A stretch of 64,000 nucleotides of DNA, from contig CM067081.1 of NCBI GenBank assembly GCA_034008185.1, forward strand, positions 29,820,806-29,884,805. Direction: 5' to 3'. The translations under genes were made by a program, and so were the position numbers. This DNA is from Gorsachius magnificus (Eukaryota; Chordata; Aves; Pelecaniformes; Ardeidae). Of the stretch, positions 57,701 through 64,000 are shown in pieces. The notes beneath the pieces are model-generated. The model was given only the letters and a program-made list of their open reading frames with translations, had not been told where the DNA came from and did not search any database. Every line of letters begins with the position of its first letter. The first letter of the stretch is position 1.

Positions 57701-60700
57701 GAAAATAACAAGGATAAAAGAATATACAAAACAAGTGATGCACAATGCAATTGCTCACTACTTGTTGACCAGTGCCCAGCCAGCTCCTGAGCAGTGGCGG
57801 TGTGCACCCCAGCCAACTCCCTTCAGTTTTTTGTTCAGCTTGACGTCATATGGTATAGAATATCCCTTGGGCCAGTTCGGGTAAGCTGTCCTGGCTGTGC
57901 CCCCGCCCAGCTTCTTGTGCACCTCCAGCCTCCCCACTGGCAGGGCACTATGAGAGGCTGAAAAGTCCTTGACTTAGTGTAAGCACTGCTCAGCAACAAC
58001 TAAAACATCAGGGTGTTATCAACATTATTCTCATCCTAAATCTAAAACAGCACTATGCCAGCTACTAGGAAGAAAATTAACTCTATCCCAGCCAAAATCA
58101 GGACACCTTCCCATAAGCAACAGAAGTGTCTCTAGAGAAGACAGCGGTATGAAGGAGTTCTAGCTCTAGCATGAGTTCATGGTGTAGCTTTGTCACTTAT
58201 TTTCATGTTTTTGTGAATGGTAAGTTGTCTGAAATTTATTCTCATCTAAACGGGAAGTCTTGCTTACAATTTAGTATACTTGAGGTGGCATGGTCCCATG
58301 TTCAACAGCACAGAACTACTTGGTATTACAAATCTAACTGAACAATGACCCTTGAATATAAGATATGCATAAATGATATGGGTAAATATAATCTGTCAAA
58401 GATTTGCTCTGTGTAGCAGGAAAAGGCAAGTGCTTTCATGTAGAAAGCTACCTTGTGTTAGAAAATCAGTGCCAACTACTTTCATTATAATAGCAATGCT
58501 CTCAATTTAGCATTTGATCTACTTTACTTCTCCTTGCTTTTGGTTTCTTCTCTGGCTATTAAATTCCAGGGCTTTTCATAGTTTTCAGTTAACTCATTAT
58601 TTAGAACCATCATGTATGTGGGTATAACTAATGCTTTTATTTTGCAGATATTTCCTTTTTGTGAAGCTATCACTGTTCCACACTCACTTCTGTTCAGTTC
58701 CCTTAACATGCCTTCTCTATCATGGATGACAGAGGTGATAACATGGTGCAGACTGCTTCCTCCAGCTTTTCAAAGTCACTAATGCATCTTTATCATTATT
58801 TTCGCTAACATACCTTCGTTTTCAACTCTGCTAGATTCCAGAAGATCATCTGATACAAAGATATCAGTTGCTAACTGGAATGTTAATTTTCAGTCACATG
58901 CAGTAGTACCACGTGTTTCATATGTGAATGCATCATGAAGTGTTTGAGGAAGAATTTTTATTTGTAACTTTAAATTGAGATGTTTTTCTTCTGAGCTGTC
59001 AATAAGTTTTCATAGTTGCTAGGAGACAATACTGGTCTTGATGGTTTTGTTACTGGGCAGTCTGATGCCAGCTCTGATGCCTGACTACATGTTTTGGAAC
59101 ATGTCAGTGTGGTAGGAACTGTGTATCCTTGTTCAGACTTGCCTCAAATGGCCTGGCCTCTGATGATTGCAGTAGCTGAGTTTCAACTCCTTGCACTGCT
59201 CCCCTTTCCCCCTCAACTGCAGCATTTAGAAACTTGACCTTCTGCAGCAGATACGTCAGGCCAGACAGGTTGGTGCTCATCCTTAAACATGAGAATGGCA
59301 CCTGCAGTAAATAGGGTCTGTTTTCTTTTCTTCCCCTCTGTTAGCCAGCTCTTTATGGTGTAAGAAGGGATGTTTTGCAGCGTGGGCCCTGACCAGTGTT
59401 GCTTAGCCATTTATTTTTTCTGGAGGAAGAGTACAAGCTGAAAAAAAAAAAAATGCTTCAGCATGAATTCAGCCTGCGGGCTGCCACCTGGGCCATGGAA
59501 ACTTACTCTAAAAATACATTATTTTGTTATATTGCAGGATGATTTAAGATAACTTTTTTTTTTGAGCAGTAGCAGAACTAGGAGAGCAACTAGCAATAAA
59601 CTACAAGACAAAATACAGCTTTCAACACCTCCAAAGCCGGGAATGGTAAGTTTTTGATGGATACTCAAATACCAATGGCACACTGTTTCTGTGGCTACAA
59701 TGTTCCACTTGCTTAAACTGTATTTAAGTTACACAACTAACACAGCATGAGAAGTTTGCAGGTGCAGAAATGGAGTTTGTTAAAACTTTATTCAGTGACT
59801 GCTTAATATATGCTTTTTAGAGAGTTGTTGCATTACTCTATATAATGGTTCATATTGATATTCAGCTTGTACCTGACTGGAGAGGTATTGATATTCAGCT
59901 TGTACCTGACTGGAGAGGGGTTTAAAGAGGACACCATTATTGCTGGAACAATGATTAAAATTTAACAACTTTTCTTGAGACTCTCAGTACATTTTGGATA
60001 TATTTTCAGTCTTCGGCAAAGTTATTCAAAATCTGAGCAAGGTTTTCTGTCAGAGTAGAAAATTCTTCTATTATTGTAATCTGTTACTTGGGGAAAAAAA
60101 CAAGCTACTAACAAAACAAACTGGTGTTGCTGGCAAACCTAATGTAATCAGAAGTAGATGATGGTAATACCTAATCAGAGTTCAAGGGAACATCTTCTCT
60201 ATATCATTTTGTGTCACTTTTCCAGAATTAAGATGCATGTGGTTGTGCTGCTTAGAAATAGTAAAATACAGATTCTTCTCCAGACCTGTTCTCAGGGAGA
60301 GGTGAGGAAAAAATAGACATAAAACCTGTATTCATATTAGATGGGTTTGAGTTTGGGTTCCGAAAGATTTGAGACACCTGGGGTTATTTGAGGAGGAAAG
60401 CAAAAAACTTAAAACTTCAAAACTGAGTGTTGAGGGGAAAAATTCCAAAAGTGATAATAAATGTGTGTTAGAAATTTCCTGAAGGGAGATATTTTGGTCT
60501 GTGTTAATGTCTCATGTGATTTCAAAGTTGAGTTAAACTACATAGCTTCCTTAAACAGCAACCCTTGTACTCAAGCTCTATTCATTGGCTTGGTCAAATA
60601 TAACTTCTAAGCCTGAATGACAGATGAGGACATGAGGTGCAGTGTAGTTTTCTTACAATTCAAGGGCATCTTCCTTAAAGGAGAAGAGTACCAGCTTCTG

Positions 60701-63514
60701 CAGATTTCTGTGTTATTCACATATTTTTATTTTTTTTTTTTCTGCCTTTGGATCTTTCACTCTTCCATAAGCTGCTGCTTGGACAATGCTGAATTAGTTG
60801 CTGTAGAGCATTTTCTTTGAAGGAAAAAAACAGGTCTCGCTTCTCATGGCCTCTCGGCTAGTGTTCTGCTGAGAACATATGGTTTCAGGGAGTAGTAAGG
60901 CCATAAAAACCCACGTGTCTATTCTTAACTACAGCATCCTATGGCTCATTAGTAAGGAAAAAATCTCCCTCTTCTGGTAATGTATCCTAATTACAGGCTT
61001 TACTCACTACCTCTAGTTAGTAGGCTATCCATGCCAAGAGGTGCTGCCATTAAGTGATGGGGAATGCAGACTGAGATAGTGCTTTTGACTATGTACAGCC
61101 TAAAGCAAGTTTCTACTTTATGGCTCGTCTTAGAAGGTGATTTTGGCAGCTAAAAGCCAGCAGTTGCTTTAAGAGGGTTGTTTCTGTAAGAAGAGTGTAG
61201 CCCTCAGGGTTGGCCTTCTTACTTCCAAGGCAAAGTTTAAATAATCCGTACTTGATTTTTGATGTGAATTCTGCAATAATAGTTGACAAATATTCTGAGT
61301 GTATATATACATTACTTTTGTAGATACTTTTAAAGTGGCATTTACTGTTAATCACTTCAGTCCTGTAAATGAGTGAAAGCCTCTTTAGAAACAAGTAACA
61401 TGCAGCATGAAGGTACTTCTAACATCTCCATGGATATGCTTGTGATTTCAGGAAAATAAAGAGAATGCTAATAAACTGTCATGGGATCAGTCAAGTGGAA
61501 CCTCAGAAAAAAATGTTATTTTAAAGTCTTCTACAATCACACTGACAAATTCCATAACAGGCACCAACTATAATCCTGAAGATCATGCTTCCAAGGATGA
61601 AGTATCTGAAATAAAATCTCAGCATGTGTCACTTAGTAAGTCCTTCTTGCAAATAAAAAGCATAAAAGAGAAGCAATTGATTGCAGAAAAACAAAATTCA
61701 ACTGTCAGCCTACCAAAGAAACCAGTGCTTGGTACATATCGTGGCAAAGTTATCCAATCCAAGATAAACTCATTCCGAAAAGCACCAAAAAGTGAGGGGG
61801 AAAAAAGTTCTGTGCCAGACAAGAAGCTTCTTCCTCTTGCCACCAAACCAGCAGCAAGCTCTTTGTCCACGAGCACCTGTAGTGTAGTGCAGAAGACCAT
61901 CAAAGTCACAAAATACCCTAATTCTGTAAAGCCAAATGGTGTCCTCCCACTCCAGAGCAAACCATATGCCAAAGCTGCTATTAACTCACAGTCCAGTCTG
62001 AAGAAACAGCAGCCAACACCTGTAGTGCCAAAGAAAGCAACAGTCCAAAAAATGACTGGTGGAAGGGGACCACAGACTCTGAAGGCTGCTTCTAGAAATT
62101 CTGACCGCAGAGCACTAGGAGGGAAGAAATGTGCAGATGCTTGTGAAGATGTGAGACCGGAAGCTCCAGCAAAAGCCATTTCTGTTCCTGGTAAAAAGTC
62201 GGGACAGGATTTTAAAACTAATGGCAACAGAAGATCTGTTCTGCCAAAAGAGTCAGCAGAAGAGAGAAGGTAACCGAATTACTTGGTGTTGTAGCTTGGT
62301 CTTGGGAGGTAGTTAGACCTTCTTTCCAAGAATATCTGTTTTGATCTCTTTCTTGCTCTAGGTGCACTGAAAAATAAGAACTGAGCATTTGAACTTGATG
62401 CCCGAGGGCAGCAGACTGAAACTGTAAACTTAATACTGAGAAATCTGGATTCAGACTAATTGCAGCAGCTCTTTGGGCTTACAACTTGTCCTGTGTGGTT
62501 ATAAATAGAGAATGTATATTGCTCAAGCTCTCTGGTTTTTAGGCTAAGTGTTGTGACAGCCTTAAGCACGACAGATAATCCTGTAAGCAAATTGCACATG
62601 CAGGTTTTTTTTTAAAAAAAAAATAAATTACTGCAGCATGTATATAGAAGTGAGCATGTTTATGGACTGAAAGAGAGCACTTGCCAATGACTTATCTTTC
62701 AGCTTGGCAAATGCAGCTTAGATGATGGGGTGAAGATTCATAATCTAGAAGTTACTTGGTAACTTCTTGGTAGAGCTCCTTGTACAAAGTCACATTTACT
62801 AAAAATTGGTGGTCAAGGGGGGTTGGGTTGAAATTAAATATATAAGAAGACTGAATTACACTTACACGTCAGTTTCAGATTTTAAAAGCTGTGTGATAGG
62901 GTTGTTCTAGGCTGCTCTCCATGCCTTGTGTCTTTTGAGACAACTTCTAGTTTTCTGGTTTGCAGTGGGATTAGGGAAGAGAAGTGGCATGGATGAATAA
63001 ATCAGAAGCATTTTTTACCCCCTTGGAAAAAAGGGTCTGTAGCGTAAGTCTCTTGTCGCTGCTGGAAAGGGAGAGATTAAAGTGTTCTGACCTGATAAGA
63101 TACCTAAAGCAGATAGTGATATGCATGGTTCTGAAATTCCCATGGAGGGTCTAAATGGCAGCTGCATTCCTTTTAGCATTAAAGGGAGAGGACTTTTAGC
63201 ATTAAAGGGAGAGGACTCAAGGACTATCTGGAAAGTATACCCATGTGTGCCTTACCCTAGTTAGTGTCAGTCAATGTAAAAAATTATAAACCATCTGTCA
63301 CTTAAGCTAATAATATTTTAAATGCAGAGCTCGCCTGGATTTATGGAGGACATCTAGAGGAAAAGTAATGAGGAGACCTCCTATATCTGTGCTTCTGGGA
63401 CCCCAGTCTAAAAGCAAACAACAAGAATTCTCTTCTGGTGATTCTTTAGAGCATGCATTACATAGTGAAAAGGTCAACAAGACTCTCACAGAATGTCTGC
63501 AGTTAACTGAACAG
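54714..63514 (+). CDS. CKAP2: Cytoskeleton-associated protein 2, partial (first five coding exons)
   Basis: CKAP2 is a microtubule-binding and stabilising protein of the mitotic spindle, made in G2/M and destroyed through APC/C-Cdh1. Five exons join in phase: 54714-54774, 56875-56962, 59570-59645, 61452-62269 and 63328-63514. They give about 410 residues of a protein near 680 long, the rest being beyond the right edge. Recognisable parts are YREQRRQKVEEYLSRKKTF near residues 19-37, a KEN box at 78-80, PKKPVLGTYRGKVIQSKINS at 163-182, and EERRARLDLWR with EKVNKTLTECL leading towards the CKAP2 C-terminal domain. The protein is basic, Ser/Lys-rich and probably disordered up to about residue 340. 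Only the short motifs are strongly conserved with mammals, as expected for this fast-evolving family. The gene shares its promoter with VPS36. Confidence 0.95.
54775..56874 (+). other. CKAP2: CKAP2 intron 1
   Basis: A 2.1-kb intron. The first 300 bp continue the CpG island. The rest has no recognised element, and its open frames on both strands have no known domain. Confidence 0.8.
56875..56962 (+). CDS. CKAP2: CKAP2 exon 2
   Basis: This 88-nt exon follows a T-tract and CCCCACTAG acceptor. It encodes E/QRRQKVEEYLSRKKTFSGV then PIQENQAPI plus a split Ser, residues 21-50. The basic QRRQK.EE.L.RKKT block is the conserved N-terminal motif of CKAP2. Donor CAG|GTAGTA. Confidence 0.94.
56963..59569 (+). 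other. CKAP2: CKAP2 intron 2
   Basis: A 2.6-kb intron holding the solo LTR at 57564-58105 and an A13 run near 59440. Outside the LTR nothing was recognised. Confidence 0.8.
57564..58105 (-). mobile_element. Solo LTR of an endogenous retrovirus (ERVL-like), flanked by 5-bp target duplication
   Basis: A 542-bp element begins TGTTGTGG and ends CAGGACA, so it has TG...CA termini. It is flanked on both sides by CCTTC (57559-57563 and 58106-58110). Its text matches an LTR family I know from neoavian genomes: 'gttgaacccagcaggca', 'aacaagtgatgcacaatgcaattgctcac', 'gttatcaacattattctcatcctaaat' and 'ccagctactaggaagaaaattaactctatcccagcc'. From that memory the retroviral sense is the minus strand, antisense to CKAP2. 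A 5-bp duplication fits ERVL. No internal retroviral genes are present. A CRE palindrome TGACGTCA lies at 57841-57848. Confidence 0.9.
59570..59645 (+). CDS. CKAP2: CKAP2 exon 3
   Basis: This 76-nt exon encodes S/SRTRRATSNKLQDKIQLSTP then PKPGM, residues 50-75. It leads directly to the KEN box of exon 4. The acceptor region reads GAGCAGTAGCAG, four possible AG sites three bases apart. I chose the CAG at 59567-59569. All choices keep the frame. Donor ATG|GTAAGT. Confidence 0.88.
59646..61451 (+). other. CKAP2: CKAP2 intron 3
   Basis: A 1.8-kb intron. It holds a perfect 33-bp tandem duplication at 59853-59918 and, at 60836-60861, a short stretch resembling the 5' end of U2 snRNA. Confidence 0.8.
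59853..59918 (+). repeat. Perfect 33-bp tandem duplication
   Basis: The unit starting TATTGATATTCAGCTTGTAC occurs at 59853-59885 and again, unchanged, at 59886-59918. Identity of the copies implies a recent event, or an assembly artefact. Confidence 0.95.
61452..62269 (+). CDS. CKAP2: CKAP2 exon 4 (large exon with KEN box)
   Basis: This 818-nt exon follows the acceptor GATTTCAG and encodes residues 76-347 plus two bases. It opens ENKENANKLSWDQ, whose KEN at 78-80 is the known APC/C-Cdh1 degron position of CKAP2. Further on, PKKPVLGTYRGKVIQSKINS (163-182) and the end SAEER match mammalian CKAP2. The rest is Lys/Ser/Pro-rich low-complexity sequence, probably disordered and microtubule-binding. 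Donor AAG|GTAACC. A long open frame on the opposite strand is a shadow. Confidence 0.96.
62270..63327 (+). other. CKAP2: CKAP2 intron 4
   Basis: A 1.1-kb intron with a perfect 23-bp tandem duplication at 63170-63215, about 110 bp before exon 5. Nothing else was recognised. Confidence 0.8.
63170..63215 (+). repeat. Perfect 23-bp tandem duplication
   Basis: The unit CTTTTAGCATTAAAGGGAGA plus GGA occurs at 63170-63192 and again at 63193-63215 without change. Confidence 0.95.
63328..63514 (+). CDS. CKAP2: CKAP2 exon 5
   Basis: This 187-nt exon follows the acceptor AAATGCAG and encodes R/ARLDLWRTSRGKVMRRPP, a linker, and EKVNKTLTECLQLTEQ, residues 348-410. Human CKAP2 has ARLSEW...KGRVLKRPP and EKVNNTFSECL at the corresponding places. 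Donor CAG|GTATTC. The next exons are outside the window. Confidence 0.94.
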
Positions 63515-64000
63515 GTATTCAGTCCTTTGCCTACCAAGTTCTAATCATGTAGGTCCCTACAACGTGCAAGCCCTACAGGTGTGCTGGACCTGTCAATCAT
63601 GCAAGAGACTTAATTGCTCCCCGCATTAAGCAATATCATAGCTTTTTGCTGACACCTGAAGAAATTAGTTCTCACTTAAGTTTCGCTAACTTACTGAACA
63701 ATTCAATAAGATCAGGCAATAATGGTAACATAATAAAGTAGAAAAGCTGTAATGTAATGAGAGCATCTATGAAGTAATTAATCTAAAACAAGTTTGCATT
63801 TGCAGAAACTTGCCTGGACTTCTTAAAAAGTCTGGTTTAAGTAGTTCTGAAGGTGTCTATGCATTCTACTATCCCTTCTACTTCCAATACTGTATGAATA
63901 ATTCTCATTTGGAAGAATAGGTGAATGACTATTCTGCTCAATTTCATAGTTCATAGTTCTTGGAAATACTTTCCATCTTCAGCTTTCAGGGTTTCTCTCC
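63515..64000 (+). other. CKAP2: CKAP2 intron 5 (truncated by window end)
   Basis: Intron sequence after exon 5. No acceptor followed by a CKAP2-like reading was seen before the edge. Confidence 0.75.

Noticed and set aside
61619..62227. 202-codon frame antisense to CKAP2 exon 4
   Set aside because: It is fully covered by the conserved sense exon and has no known domain. It is a shadow of a stop-poor coding sequence.
1..64000. CRISPR arrays, insertion sequences, operons and tRNA genes
   Set aside because: No regularly spaced repeats, no transposase frames and no cloverleaf-like A/B box pairs were noticed. The genes are spliced vertebrate genes.

Overview
The window is a stretch of nuclear vertebrate DNA, almost certainly from a bird and probably a neoavian one. 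The CR1 3' tails at 39980-40172 and 47649-47720 are of the avian type. A solo endogenous-retroviral LTR at 57564-58105 resembles a family I know from neoavian genomes. Repeat density is low, introns are short for a vertebrate, and the gene order THSD1 - VPS36 - CKAP2 matches human 13q14. Nothing resembles a bacterial operon, CRISPR array or tRNA. Species assignment is inference.

Layout. (1) 1-18772, minus strand: the first three coding exons of THSD1 (signal peptide, large ectodomain exon, TSP1 exon). The transmembrane and cytoplasmic exon lies beyond the left edge. A non-coding first exon may end at 24576, beside a CpG island at about 24.6-25.45 kb that I take as the THSD1 promoter. (2) About 25.5-34.3 kb: intergenic, with an old CR1 copy. 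(3) 34.3-54.4 kb, minus strand: VPS36, all 14 exons located. Their lengths and phases sum to the vertebrate length of 386 residues only if exon 1 is given nine codons that this sequence lacks. (4) 54426-54713: a 288-bp divergent promoter between the VPS36 and CKAP2 start codons, with two CCAAT boxes and a CDE/CHR-like cell-cycle element. (5) 54714-63514 to the right edge, plus strand: the first five coding exons of CKAP2, which continues past the window.

The three genes are not one pathway. THSD1 is an endothelial membrane protein, VPS36 is the ubiquitin-binding subunit of ESCRT-II, and CKAP2 is a mitotic microtubule protein with a KEN degron. VPS36 and CKAP2 share a promoter region.

I found no undescribed biological system. 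The points most worth checking are the missing end of VPS36 exon 1, the shared cell-cycle promoter, the LTR with an intact target duplication inside CKAP2, a run of in-frame NAG splice acceptors in CKAP2, and an overlapping upstream reading frame in THSD1. Exon boundaries were read by eye from splice signals, phase and remembered family resemblance. No alignment or repeat search was run.
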